Below, piece after piece: positions 8,540 to 15,812 of a stretch of 39,422 nt of DNA (the first letter of the stretch is position 1; every line of letters begins with the position of its first letter). A program made the translations under genes and the position numbers. The stretch is from an uncultured Muribaculaceae bacterium (GTDB lineage Bacteria > Bacteroidota > Bacteroidia > Bacteroidales > Muribaculaceae), in the NCBI GenBank assembly GCA_905209725.1, contig CAJLTZ010000011.1, positions 1 to 39,422 on the forward strand. Direction: 5' to 3'. The notes below the pieces were generated by a model. That model saw nothing but the letters and a program-made list of their open reading frames with translations, did no database searches and was not told the DNA's origin.

Positions 8540-8793
8540 CGAATCCTATGAATTTTGCCCTCCCTATAGGCCCGGCTGTTCATAATCATCTCGCTTATCA
8601 CGCGGTTGCGCGTGGAGAAGGTGGCCGGCACCACTCCGAAGCCCGTCATCGAGCCCCCTTCGAAATGCACCCTCAGCGTGGCGCCCCCGCTGCGTATCAA
8701 CGCCACCCATTCTATCACGCCATAAACCCCATACACCGCCTCCGCATCCATCCATTCCGCAGCAGGCCTCTTCTTCGCATTTATTCCATTCAT
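8536..8793 (-). CDS. Small phage-structural-like protein of capsid-like cassette
   Basis: This 85-residue protein has a core that reads as a beta-rich fold (EWVALIRSGGATLRVHFEGG, then GFGVVPATFSTRNRV), and it ends with a helix and the basic tail YREGKIHRIR. Small proteins of this kind often follow the major capsid gene in Bacteroidales phages, but the function is unknown. It overlaps the capsid-like gene by 4 bp upstream and the 197-residue gene by 4 bp downstream, so all three should be translated from one mRNA in coupled fashion. Confidence 0.5.
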   Translation of the reverse strand: MNGINAKKRPAAEWMDAEAVYGVYGVIEWVALIRSGGATLRVHFEGGSMTGFGVVPATFSTRNRVISEMIMNSRAYREGKIHRIR

Positions 8794-10328
8794 ACCTCTA
8801 CCTCACCTTTATATTCAACCCAAGTGTTCACCGGCTGCATATCGTCGCCAACGCCCTCCTTCACTGTCCAGAGCTGGCCGGTACGGGCATTTTTCGAGAT
8901 TCCCGGGCAGTCGCAGAGAAGATAATACACCTCTCCCATCACTGCCGAAGCAGGCGCATCCTTGCTTTCCCAGAGACGGATGCTGGTGGTGCCGGTGGTG
9001 GAACCGCCCTCGCCGTCGATCCAGATGTGGCAGCTTCCCTTCAGGGCCAGCGCATCCCAGATGAGGATGCCGTTGCGTGTGGCCTCCTCGCCATCCACGC
9101 GGTCGCTGAAACTATGCTCCGCACTATACACATAATGCACAAGACGGTCCTCGCCGATGAGGGCGCCGCTGTTGCTCCAGCCAAGACGGTCGAGCGTAGG
9201 CTCGCGCTTGATCTCGATATCGCCGAATACGGTGTGGAAATTCGTCACCGTCCAGCCAAGCGGATTCGTCTTCGTGCTGATCTGGATTTCGGGATGCTTC
9301 GAGAAATCGATGCACTGAATCTGCTCCAGAAGATTCTTGCCGGCAAGAAGCAACGCCGTCTTGGGCACATCCTCTCCGGTGAAGAACATCTTCGCAAGCG
9401 CCACCACGCGTTCCACGGTCCATTTCCCCTCGTGCTGCAGCTCGCGCTTGAACTGCCAGCGGAGTCCCTCGGTGCAATACACATACTGCATTCCCATCTT
9501 CGGCACATTCACCTTCAGTTTGCCGGCACGTCCCGCCCAGAGAGTCCTGTTGCCGCGCACCTTGAAATTGGCGATGGCCTGCTCCGCGATTATCGCCTTC
9601 GAGAAGGGGATGCGCTTGCGCTGGCTCTCGAAATAATCCGACACCACCTGATTCATACCCCGCTTCTGAAGATACACCTTCGTGGGCTGAGGCACAATCA
9701 GATCCGGATCCACTTCCTTCTGCGTCTCATACAAGGAGTTAGCAAGAATCACGCACTCTGTGCCCTCCGGAATCGCCGGAATCGTGCAGAACTCATCGGC
9801 GGCCGTGGTGCGCGGCCCATTCACTGCCCGCACCACAGGATTATTGGTTGTGGTGTCATAGCCCACCACAAAGAGCATCAGTTCCTTGCCCACGGTGCGG
9901 TTCTTGCCGGTCTCGTCATATCCGTCCACACCCTTCACCAGCAGCGTGGAATAGGGACGTGGAAGCGTCTGGTCGCTGCCGCGCACCGGGAGCACGGCCT
10001 GCAACTGTGGCGATGCCTCGAGAGTCTCGGCCAGAAACACGCTGCTGCGAGGCTCGTCAATCATATAGTGCTCCACCTCGGGGCTGTTCACCTTCACCCT
10101 TTTCGCCTTCAGCATCAGGTTCATCAGCGGTGTATCGTCGGAATTGAAGCGGAAGAGCTCGTCATCGATCTCAGCCTCGATGAAATTCCCGCCACCGATG
10201 CCGCCTGTAGCTGCCGCCGCTACCGACACACTCGCCGCCTCGCCGGGCACCTGGCTCTTTACGCCTGCTGTTCCTGTGGTTGTCTTGATCTCCTTTGTGG
10301 AAAAATCCACGCTTTTCATCTCACTCAT
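8790..10328 (-). CDS. Major capsid protein-like (SU10/HK97-fold type)
   Basis: This 512-residue protein has no signal peptide. The N-terminal ~45 residues are Ala/Gly/Thr-rich and look flexible. Next comes ELFRFNSDDTPLMNLMLKAK, which fits the 'TP-x-x-x-L' start of SU10-type capsid proteins. The middle has MNQVVSDYFESQRKRIPFSK and GNRTLWAGRAGKL, followed by GMQYVYCTEGLRWQ. The C-terminal part ends its core with AEHSFSDRVDGEEATRNGIL, resembling the late E-x-x-L-x-x-x-N helix of the family. The fold assignment is inference from layout and motifs. It follows a Glu/Ser-rich scaffold-like gene and precedes two connector-like genes, which is phage head-module order. Base composition matches the chromosome, arguing against recent phage entry. 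Confidence 0.55.
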   Translation of the reverse strand: MSEMKSVDFSTKEIKTTTGTAGVKSQVPGEAASVSVAAAATGGIGGGNFIEAEIDDELFRFNSDDTPLMNLMLKAKRVKVNSPEVEHYMIDEPRSSVFLAETLEASPQLQAVLPVRGSDQTLPRPYSTLLVKGVDGYDETGKNRTVGKELMLFVVGYDTTTNNPVVRAVNGPRTTAADEFCTIPAIPEGTECVILANSLYETQKEVDPDLIVPQPTKVYLQKRGMNQVVSDYFESQRKRIPFSKAIIAEQAIANFKVRGNRTLWAGRAGKLKVNVPKMGMQYVYCTEGLRWQFKRELQHEGKWTVERVVALAKMFFTGEDVPKTALLLAGKNLLEQIQCIDFSKHPEIQISTKTNPLGWTVTNFHTVFGDIEIKREPTLDRLGWSNSGALIGEDRLVHYVYSAEHSFSDRVDGEEATRNGILIWDALALKGSCHIWIDGEGGSTTGTTSIRLWESKDAPASAVMGEVYYLLCDCPGISKNARTGQLWTVKEGVGDDMQPVNTWVEYKGEVEV

Positions 10329-10393
10329 TTTCTTTCTCTTTTAAATGTTTATAAATAGTTAAGCCCCCATACCCATTCAAAATTCAACATTAC

Positions 10394-10966
10394 TCACGCT
10401 TCCCGTGCCAGGTCAAAGATGCTTGCCACCCTTCGCGGCGAAGCCCCCGATATCGAACTCAGATGCGGCAACCCGTCGCCCGAACTCTCTATCTCCATCT
10501 GCTCCTCAATCTGGGCATTGCGACCGCGGATTTCACCCTCCTTGTCGGCCTCGGCCACCATCCTCTCCAGCGCCACAGCACCGTGAAGCATCTCGATCGT
10601 CTCCTTGCCCAATGCGCCCTCCTTTCCCTCTTCGAGAATCCGAAGCGCCAGCGAAGCCACCGCCTCCTTCTCGCCATCGGCAAAACTCTCAGGCGCCATC
10701 TCCTCCAGAGCCTTCAAAAGCTCCTCACCATCAATTTCATCCGCCTCAGCAATTTCATCCGCCTCAGCAGATTCATCCGATTTAGCCGATTCCCCTGATT
10801 TAGCCGATTCCGTCGATTCCTCTGGAGTTTCACCGGATGATTCTTCCGATGATTCCTCCAAAGATTCCTCTGAAGACTCTTCTGCCAGTGTCATCTCATT
10901 CTCACTCTCTGCCGCCTGCAGTTTTTCATCCGGCTCCTCATTGCGTTTCTTTTTTCGTGTAAACAT
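10394..10966 (-). CDS. Acidic, repeat-containing scaffold-like protein
   Basis: This 190-residue protein has a basic N-terminus (FTRKKKRNEE), a strongly acidic Ser/Glu region (residues ~25-80) with six-residue repeats such as EADEIA EADEID, a predicted helical segment (EELLKALEEMAPESF to GALGKETIEMLHGAVAL), and a C-terminal tail with FDLAREA. Phage scaffolding proteins are often short, acidic and helical, and lie directly upstream of the capsid gene as here. The 65-bp gap to the capsid-like gene shows no clear promoter, so cotranscription is likely. Low complexity makes any homology call weak; the role is inferred from position and composition. Confidence 0.5.
   Translation of the reverse strand: MFTRKKKRNEEPDEKLQAAESENEMTLAEESSEESLEESSEESSGETPEESTESAKSGESAKSDESAEADEIAEADEIDGEELLKALEEMAPESFADGEKEAVASLALRILEEGKEGALGKETIEMLHGAVALERMVAEADKEGEIRGRNAQIEEQMEIESSGDGLPHLSSISGASPRRVASIFDLAREA
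10732..10821. repeat. 18-bp tandem repeat, five units
   Basis: Units start at 10732, 10750, 10768, 10786 and 10804. The first two are identical over 18 bp and the others diverge progressively, so the array may expand or contract. Because 18 is a multiple of three, copy changes would add or remove six residues in the scaffold-like protein without shifting frame. Confidence 0.8.
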
Positions 10967-10991
10967 ATGCGTCTGTTTTAATTTGACACTG

Positions 10992-10999
10992 CAAAATTA
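10992..10999 (-). promoter_or_regulatory. Candidate -7 box for the capsid-like cassette
   Basis: On the minus strand this reads TAATTTTG, matching TAnnTTTG, 26 bp before the scaffold-like start. I see no TTTG at the expected -33 spacing, so the call rests on one box. Confidence 0.35.
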
Positions 11000-11089
11000 T
11001 CCCCCTTCCCGACCCCTCTTTCCTTATCCATTTACAAACGCTTTAGTTAAAATTTGTTAAGTGCATAGATATACTTCAGCAGAATTGAT

Positions 11090-11097
11090 TAATTTTG
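11090..11097 (+). promoter_or_regulatory. Candidate -7 box for the C1 peptidase gene
   Basis: TAATTTTG matches TAnnTTTG and lies 42 bp before the peptidase start, with an AT-rich leader between. No TTTG is seen 19-21 bp upstream; the nearest (11053-11056) is 33 bp away. Confidence 0.4.
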
Positions 11098-11138
11098 GGG
11101 AAGTTAATTCATTTAAACATACTTAAACCTAACATATC

Positions 11139-12392
11139 ATGAAAAAAACTATCATTTGCGCTGCTTCCGCGATGCTCGCCCTCAGCGCAATTCCTGCGGC
11201 AGCTTCCGGCTTCTCCGAAGCTTCCCTGCTCGCCGCTCTCGGCAGCGATCCCAAGATCGAATGCCCCGACTCCACCGGTTTCAAATTCACAGATGTGAAG
11301 GTCAACCCCTCCACAAGCGTCAAGGACCAGGCCAAGTCCGGCACTTGCTGGGCTTTCTCCGGCCTCTCCACACTCGAAGACAACATCCTCCGCAAAACCG
11401 GCAAGGAGGTTGACCTCTCCGAGATGTTCGTGGTGCGTAACGCCTACATCGATAAGGCAAAGAAATGGATGCGCATGAACGGCGCAATCAATTTCGCCCA
11501 GGGCGGCTCCTTCGGCGACGTCCTCAACATGTGCATGCTCTATGGCGCTATGCCCGAAGAGGCTTACAAAGGCCTTAACTACGGCGAATCCAAGCACTCC
11601 CACTATGAGATGGCCGATGCTCTCGAGGCTTATCTCAAGGCAGTCCTCGCACGCGGCACAAAGAATAAGAAACTGACCACAGCATGGCTCCCCGGATTCA
11701 TCGGCATCCTCGACGCATATCTCGGCCCTGTGCCCGAAAAATTCACATACGAGGGCAAGACATACACCCCGAAGGAATTTGCTAAGGCCATCGGCCTCGA
11801 ACCCGAGAATTTCTACAACTTCACCAGCTATACCCATCACCCCTTCTACGAGAACATCATTCTCGAAATCCCTGACAACTGGGCATGGACAAAGAGCATC
11901 AACGTACCCATGGAAGAGATGCAGCAGATTGTGGATAATTCCCTCGAGAATGGCTATAATGTGATGTGGGCTGCCGACGTGAGCGAAGGCGGTTTCAAAT
12001 GGAAGAAAGGCTTCGCAGTCCTTCCCGGCGACAAGGAGAAAGACATGACCGACACAGAGCTCTCCCGTTGGGTGAAACTCAGCGCCAAGGACAAAGAGGA
12101 TGAAAAATACGACATCAAGGGTCCGGTTAAAGAGAAAGAAGTCACCCAGCAGTCGCGTCAGGACACATTCGACAACTTCGAGACCACCGACGACCACGGT
12201 ATGGTAATCGTAGGCATCGCCAAGGACCAGGAAGGCAACAAATACTACAAGGTAAAGAACTCCTGGGACACTACACAGCTCTATGACGGCTACTTCTACG
12301 TATCCGTACCCTATTTCCTTGAGAAGACACTTGGCGTAGGCATCCACAAAGACGCCATCCCCTCCAAACTCGCCAAGAAATACCCCCTCTGA
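11139..12392 (+). CDS. Secreted C1-family (bleomycin hydrolase/PepC-like) cysteine peptidase
   Basis: This is a 417-residue papain-fold peptidase of the C1B aminopeptidase C/bleomycin hydrolase group. Residues 1-22 form a signal peptide (KKTIICAASAMLALSAIPAA), so unlike classical cytoplasmic PepC it should be exported. The oxyanion-hole Gln64 and catalytic Cys70 lie in VKDQAKSGTCWAFSG, catalytic His353 in TDDHGMVIVG, and Asn374 in VKNSWD. All are present, so it is probably active. It may trim peptides in the periplasm or outside the cell. It is a single-gene unit with its own -7 box and a strong terminator. It diverges from the capsid-like cassette across a 172-bp gap. Confidence 0.92.
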   Translation: MKKTIICAASAMLALSAIPAAASGFSEASLLAALGSDPKIECPDSTGFKFTDVKVNPSTSVKDQAKSGTCWAFSGLSTLEDNILRKTGKEVDLSEMFVVRNAYIDKAKKWMRMNGAINFAQGGSFGDVLNMCMLYGAMPEEAYKGLNYGESKHSHYEMADALEAYLKAVLARGTKNKKLTTAWLPGFIGILDAYLGPVPEKFTYEGKTYTPKEFAKAIGLEPENFYNFTSYTHHPFYENIILEIPDNWAWTKSINVPMEEMQQIVDNSLENGYNVMWAADVSEGGFKWKKGFAVLPGDKEKDMTDTELSRWVKLSAKDKEDEKYDIKGPVKEKEVTQQSRQDTFDNFETTDDHGMVIVGIAKDQEGNKYYKVKNSWDTTQLYDGYFYVSVPYFLEKTLGVGIHKDAIPSKLAKKYPL

Positions 12393-12412
12393 TTCCCCTC
12401 AAATCTCTATAT

Positions 12413-12446
12413 AAAAATTGAAGCCCCGACCGGGGCTTCAATTTTT
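12413..12446 (+). terminator. Intrinsic terminator of the C1 peptidase gene
   Basis: A perfect 15-bp stem (12413-12427 with 12432-12446) has a GACC loop. The core AAGCCCC/GGGGCTT is flanked by A and T runs, so it should work in both directions. Confidence 0.95.
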
Positions 12447-12480
12447 ATTTTAAATTCTGAACGGTTTCGTCTAACCGTTT

Positions 12481-12504
12481 GATGAATAAACATTTAACGG
12501 AGTA
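12481..12504 (+). repeat. Left terminal inverted repeat of the element
   Basis: Read on the minus strand it contains CCGTTAAATGTTTATT, against CCGTTAGGTGTTTATT at the right end. It lies directly beside the AACGGTT/AACCGTT dyad, which has the geometry of tyrosine-recombinase core sites (two 7-bp arms, 6-bp spacer). Confidence 0.6.
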
Positions 12505-12588
12505 TCTGAAAAGTAATGGTAACGACTAGGAAACCGTGCGATTTTCAGCGTTTTGCGGTGTTTTACTATCAAATAACTCTTTCAGGTG

Positions 12589-12596
12589 CAAAGATA
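12589..12596 (-). promoter_or_regulatory. Outward-facing -7 box near the left end
   Basis: On the minus strand this reads TATCTTTG (TAnnTTTG). It points out of the element towards the peptidase terminator and precedes no gene. No well-spaced TTTG was found, so it may be inactive. Confidence 0.3.
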
Positions 12597-12774
12597 CGAC
12601 AAATCTTTGATATAGTATCCAATACAAACAGTATTCGCCATTTTTTGCCTTTCGATATATACCTATTTGCTTATGCCGTTATTTTTTGCAGATTTGGATA
12701 AAAAAGGAAAGGCAAAATTCAGGAAGCATTGAAATTCTTTACTTTAGTTAGTGCAAAAATCGAATAATTTATTG

Positions 12775-12782
12775 TAACTTTG
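12775..12782 (+). promoter_or_regulatory. Candidate -7 box for the mef transcript
   Basis: TAACTTTG matches TAnnTTTG. Transcription from about 12788 would give a leader of about 275 bases before mef, holding a short peptide frame and two strong dyads. The -33 box is not clear. Confidence 0.4.
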
Positions 12783-12852
12783 CAGCGGATTCGGTGTGCA
12801 TATAATACCATCCCAATTAAGATAAGTCGCAACATATATAGTGGTTTTCAAT

Positions 12853-12924
12853 ATGATTATGAACAATTGTACAATATTAACAGGTAAAAACACCGTTAAT
12901 ATTGCATATCATAAACCTTGGTAA
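12853..12924 (+). CDS. Putative mef leader peptide (23 aa)
   Basis: A short frame begins MIMNNC and ends HKPW, then TAA. A second in-frame ATG at 12859 would give 21 residues. It covers a dyad (CAATATTAAC at 12872-12881 with GTTAATATTG at 12895-12904) and stops 7 bases before a second perfect dyad. This is the layout of ribosome-stalling attenuators ahead of macrolide resistance genes. Translation is unproven; the call rests on position, a start after an AT-rich stretch, and the hairpin arrangement. Confidence 0.4.
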   Translation: MIMNNCTILTGKNTVNIAYHKPW

Positions 12925-12931
12925 TTTTTCC

Positions 12932-12963
12932 ACATTCAAATCTAATTAATTCGATTTGAATGT
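12932..12963 (+). promoter_or_regulatory. Perfect 11-bp dyad in the mef leader
   Basis: ACATTCAAATC and GATTTGAATGT flank a 10-bp AT-rich centre that is itself nearly palindromic. It lies between the leader peptide stop and the mef start at 13062. In RNA it would be a stable hairpin; in DNA it could be an operator. Confidence 0.55.
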
Positions 12964-13061
12964 CATTGTCTTTGTAATCCGGCATGCTATTTCAGGCTTG
13001 TCGAGAGATTTTTTGTGCTATAAAATCAAGAAACATTCAAAAGATAAAAGGAAAAATTCAA

Positions 13062-14288
13062 ATGGAAAAAATCAGAAATTGGAAACAAGATTTCTATACA
13101 ATATGGGCGGGGCAAGCTGTGTCCCTGATAACAAGTGGGGTTCTTCAAATGGCCATCATCTGGCATCTGACAAATACAACAGGGTCTGCGATGGTGTTGT
13201 CAATGGCGACCTTGGTTGGGTTTCTACCTCAAGCGGTTTTAGGTTCTGCAATCGGAGTACTTGTTGACCGCTGGAACCGGAAAATGGTCATGATTGGTGC
13301 AGATGTCATCATAGCTTGTGCTGGACTGGTACTTACCGTAATTTCCCTGTCAGCGGAACTACCTGTATGGATAGTAATGCTCATCCTCTTCATTAGAAGC
13401 GTTGGCACTGCATTCCATTCCCCTGCGTTAAGTGCGGTAACACCTCTTTTAGTGCCTGAAGAACAGTTAGTCAAATGTGCCGGCTACACCCAGTCCATCC
13501 AATCGGCAAGTTTCATCCTAAGTCCGGCAATTGCCGCTTTTCTCTATGCAAAATGGGGGTTGAATTCTGCGGTTGCCCTTGACGTATTCGGAGCAATAAT
13601 TGCCTGTATCACTGTTGCAATGGTTCACATCCCAAAACAACCGATTGAAGCGCTGCAGCAAGAAAACTTTTTCACCGAACTGCGCATTGGCTATAACGCA
13701 ATACGACAAAATAAAGCTCTTTTCACATTGCTTTGGATAGGAGCAATCAATATGTTCATTTATATGCCAATCAATGCGCTATTTCCGCTGATGAGTATGA
13801 ATTATTTCGAGGGAAGTACCTTGCATGCTTCCGTGGTGGAAATTGTTTTTGCAGTTGGTATGTTGTTGGGCGGACTTCTATTGGGCGCATGGGGAGGTTT
13901 CAAAAAGCGCATGGCAAATATCATCGGCTCTATCTTTCTTGTGGGAGTGTCATTGACTGTTTCCGGCTTGCTACCAACCAATGGTTTTATGATATTTGCG
14001 ATATGTTGTACGTTGATGGGCTTTTCTGCCCCATTCTATAATGGAGTACAGACCGCGCTATTTCAAGAACAGATACAACCCGAGTATTTAGGGCGTGTTT
14101 TCGGACTTCTTGGCAGCATCATGTCGTTTGCCATGCCGCTTGGGTTGGTAGTGTCGGGTGCATTTGCAGACCAAATCGGGGTAAACCGTTGGTTTTTGTT
14201 CTCAGGTATGGCTATTCTGCTTCTCGCTATAATAGCCTTATGTCTTCCACAACTTAGAAAGGTCGACAATCAAAAACAAAAATCATGA
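13062..14288 (+). CDS. mef(En2): Mef(En2)-like macrolide efflux MFS transporter
   Basis: This 408-residue, 12-helix major facilitator pump of the inner membrane would export macrolides by proton antiport. The start MEKIRNWKQDFYTIWAGQAV matches the N-terminus I associate with Mef(En2), first described on Bacteroides NBU2. The loop-2/3 MFS motif reads GVLVDRWNRKMVMIGAD, and a C-half loop contains QPEYLGRVFGLLGSIM. The frame is open 26 codons upstream, but that part lacks family character and the A-rich stretch just before 13062 suits a Bacteroidota start. It is the only plus-strand gene of the element. No msr- or lnu-type partner gene is present. The allele needs a database comparison. Confidence 0.82.
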   Translation: MEKIRNWKQDFYTIWAGQAVSLITSGVLQMAIIWHLTNTTGSAMVLSMATLVGFLPQAVLGSAIGVLVDRWNRKMVMIGADVIIACAGLVLTVISLSAELPVWIVMLILFIRSVGTAFHSPALSAVTPLLVPEEQLVKCAGYTQSIQSASFILSPAIAAFLYAKWGLNSAVALDVFGAIIACITVAMVHIPKQPIEALQQENFFTELRIGYNAIRQNKALFTLLWIGAINMFIYMPINALFPLMSMNYFEGSTLHASVVEIVFAVGMLLGGLLLGAWGGFKKRMANIIGSIFLVGVSLTVSGLLPTNGFMIFAICCTLMGFSAPFYNGVQTALFQEQIQPEYLGRVFGLLGSIMSFAMPLGLVVSGAFADQIGVNRWFLFSGMAILLLAIIALCLPQLRKVDNQKQKS

Positions 14289-14315
14289 TTTATGAAACGT
14301 AACTAAATCTAAACA

Positions 14316-14361
14316 GCAATAAGCCTCTGATAGGGAAATACGATTATCGGAGGCTTATTGC
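14316..14361. terminator. Bidirectional terminator between mef and the relaxase gene
   Basis: A 17-bp stem (14316-14332 with 14345-14361; GCAATAAGCCTC... / ...GAGGCTTATTGC, one G-T wobble) has a 12-base loop. T-rich sequence follows on the plus side, and the two genes converge here. Confidence 0.88.
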
Positions 14362-14377
14362 AATCTGTTTTAACTAC

Positions 14378-15745
14378 TTATGTAATTCCTCTACTTTTCC
14401 TTTGTGGTTGAATTGGCTGTCGTATGCTCTGCCGTAGCCTGTCGAACTGTTCCCTGAACCATTCGCCTATGGGCTGGCGGTTGATTACGAGTGTCAGTTT
14501 AGACTTGTCCGCAGGGTCTTTCACCACTTGAAAGCCTGCTCTTTCTGTCGTAAAACTCCGATTATGTTCCTCCGAATAAAGTTTGCCCTCGTATATCAAA
14601 GGCTTACCATAAGTCAATGTCGTGGTCTGCCTTTCATTGAACCCGACAAGGCGGCACAGGCTCTCTATTCTCATAATTTCCTTTGCCATAGGAAACCATG
14701 CACACAGCTTTTCGATAATGCGTTTCAAACCTGATACTTCATCTTTGTGTCTGACACTTTTTTCCGCCATCTCCTTACGGTGATTCTGCTGTATTTCCAA
14801 CAACTGGCGGTTGTGCTCGGTTTGCATCGTGTGTATGCGGTTTTGCAGTATCTCAATGGTTTCCTCATGGGTGGCAACTTCCCGATACAGGGCGGTGTTC
14901 TCCCTTTCCAAAGTCTTGACCTTGTTGCTCCCGAAAAGAGAACCGACACTTTCAGCTATGTTGGTCGCTGCGGTGGTGGCTGCACCTTTCAGTTTCTCGG
15001 TCTGTACCTCTTTCTTGGCTTGTCTGAGTTCCTGTTCGGTTTCGGTTTTCTGCTCCTGTAACCGCTTGTTTTCTGCATCAAGGGCAGCGTTCTTTTTCTG
15101 TATGTCCCGATAATACTGTGTCGTGGTGGTGTGCCGTGCTTCGGAACCTCGCACACCTCGCTGTAATCCGTATTTAGCCATAACCCTTGCATAATTGTCG
15201 TGGTACGCAATCAAGGTCTGACGGTTGAACAGGTCATCGGCACACAAACGGACGGTATTTGCTTTCTTGTGATACTTCCGTTTGCCGTCTTCCTGCTCTT
15301 TCTTGGCTTTGCGCCTTTCACCTGTCACGATGGGAACAATGGCTGCATGGATATGCGGTGTCTTCTCGTCCATGTGAAGATGGGCGGCAACCACGTTCTC
15401 CCTGCCGAATGTGGCTTGCAGCCATTGGATGCTGTCGCTGCACCATTCGTCAAGTCTTCCGTTTTCCTGTATGTCCATCATGTCCTCATGTGTTCCCGAC
15501 AGAACCACTCGGACTACACGGACTTGGTCATGTGTAATCTTCCGCTTGATGCCTGCCGTGTTCAGCCTGTGGGCAATCGCTTCATCCCTGCCATGAACGC
15601 CATCGGGGTATTCTATAAGTACCCTGTTCAGATGCGTTCTTGTCGGGTCTGCGTTTTTAGGTATGATTCTTCTCTCTATATGGTCGGATTGTACGGTGTC
15701 CGATGAACCTTTTGCTTTCTTTATGTCCAATGAAAAATATCCCAT
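14378..15745 (-). CDS. MobV-family relaxase
   Basis: This 455-residue plasmid-mobilization relaxase nicks the transfer origin and carries the strand to the recipient. The N-terminal Pre/Mob domain (about residues 1-200) contains the metal-binding motif HLHMDEKTPHIH (His124, Asp126, Glu127, His131, His133). Residues about 205-330 are heptad-rich coiled coil (KKNAALDAENKRLQEQKTE), broken by a GSLFGSNK segment. The C-terminal 100 residues include a small beta-rich region. The element has no mating-pair genes, so it must borrow a conjugation apparatus. A likely transfer origin lies immediately upstream (15813-15890). Confidence 0.92.
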   Translation of the reverse strand: MGYFSLDIKKAKGSSDTVQSDHIERRIIPKNADPTRTHLNRVLIEYPDGVHGRDEAIAHRLNTAGIKRKITHDQVRVVRVVLSGTHEDMMDIQENGRLDEWCSDSIQWLQATFGRENVVAAHLHMDEKTPHIHAAIVPIVTGERRKAKKEQEDGKRKYHKKANTVRLCADDLFNRQTLIAYHDNYARVMAKYGLQRGVRGSEARHTTTTQYYRDIQKKNAALDAENKRLQEQKTETEQELRQAKKEVQTEKLKGAATTAATNIAESVGSLFGSNKVKTLERENTALYREVATHEETIEILQNRIHTMQTEHNRQLLEIQQNHRKEMAEKSVRHKDEVSGLKRIIEKLCAWFPMAKEIMRIESLCRLVGFNERQTTTLTYGKPLIYEGKLYSEEHNRSFTTERAGFQVVKDPADKSKLTLVINRQPIGEWFREQFDRLRQSIRQPIQPQRKSRGIT

Positions 15746-15812
15746 GTAGTTTGATTTTTACGGTTATTGTTATGAGTGTATTCTCTGCCTGTGGCATTGG
15801 CTCTCAGGGTTT

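Larger units (their letters stand above)
12393..12852. other. Gene-free junction: host terminator, element left end, mef upstream region
   Basis: No convincing gene is present. In order it holds the peptidase terminator; a dyad AACGGTT (12460-12466) / AACCGTT (12473-12479) with a 6-bp spacer; the left terminal inverted repeat of the mobile element (12481-12504); an outward -7 box on the minus strand (12589-12596); and the -7 box for mef (12775-12782). A 61-codon open frame at 12516-12701 has no family look and is not called. Confidence 0.6.

Noticed and set aside
9027..10358. 443-codon plus-strand frame opposite the capsid-like gene
   Set aside because: It is a high-GC antisense shadow rich in His, Arg and Leu; the minus-strand frame has coherent motifs and coupled neighbours.
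10732..10821. Possible CRISPR array
   Set aside because: The units are contiguous 18-bp tandems without spacers and lie within a coding frame.
7946..10966. Complete prophage
   Set aside because: No terminase, portal, tail, lysis, replication or integrase genes adjoin; flanks are ordinary host genes.
11109..12347. 412-codon minus-strand frame opposite the peptidase gene
   Set aside because: The plus strand encodes a complete C1 peptidase with catalytic residues and signal peptide; the antisense frame is a codon-bias artefact.
12477..12482. GTTTGA as the target-site duplication of the element
   Set aside because: The matching copy at 20634-20639 lies at a different distance from its terminal repeat, so a 6-bp match could be chance.
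12516..12701. 61-codon plus-strand frame at the element left end
   Set aside because: It crosses an outward promoter box, has no recognisable motif and lies in low-complexity AT-rich DNA.
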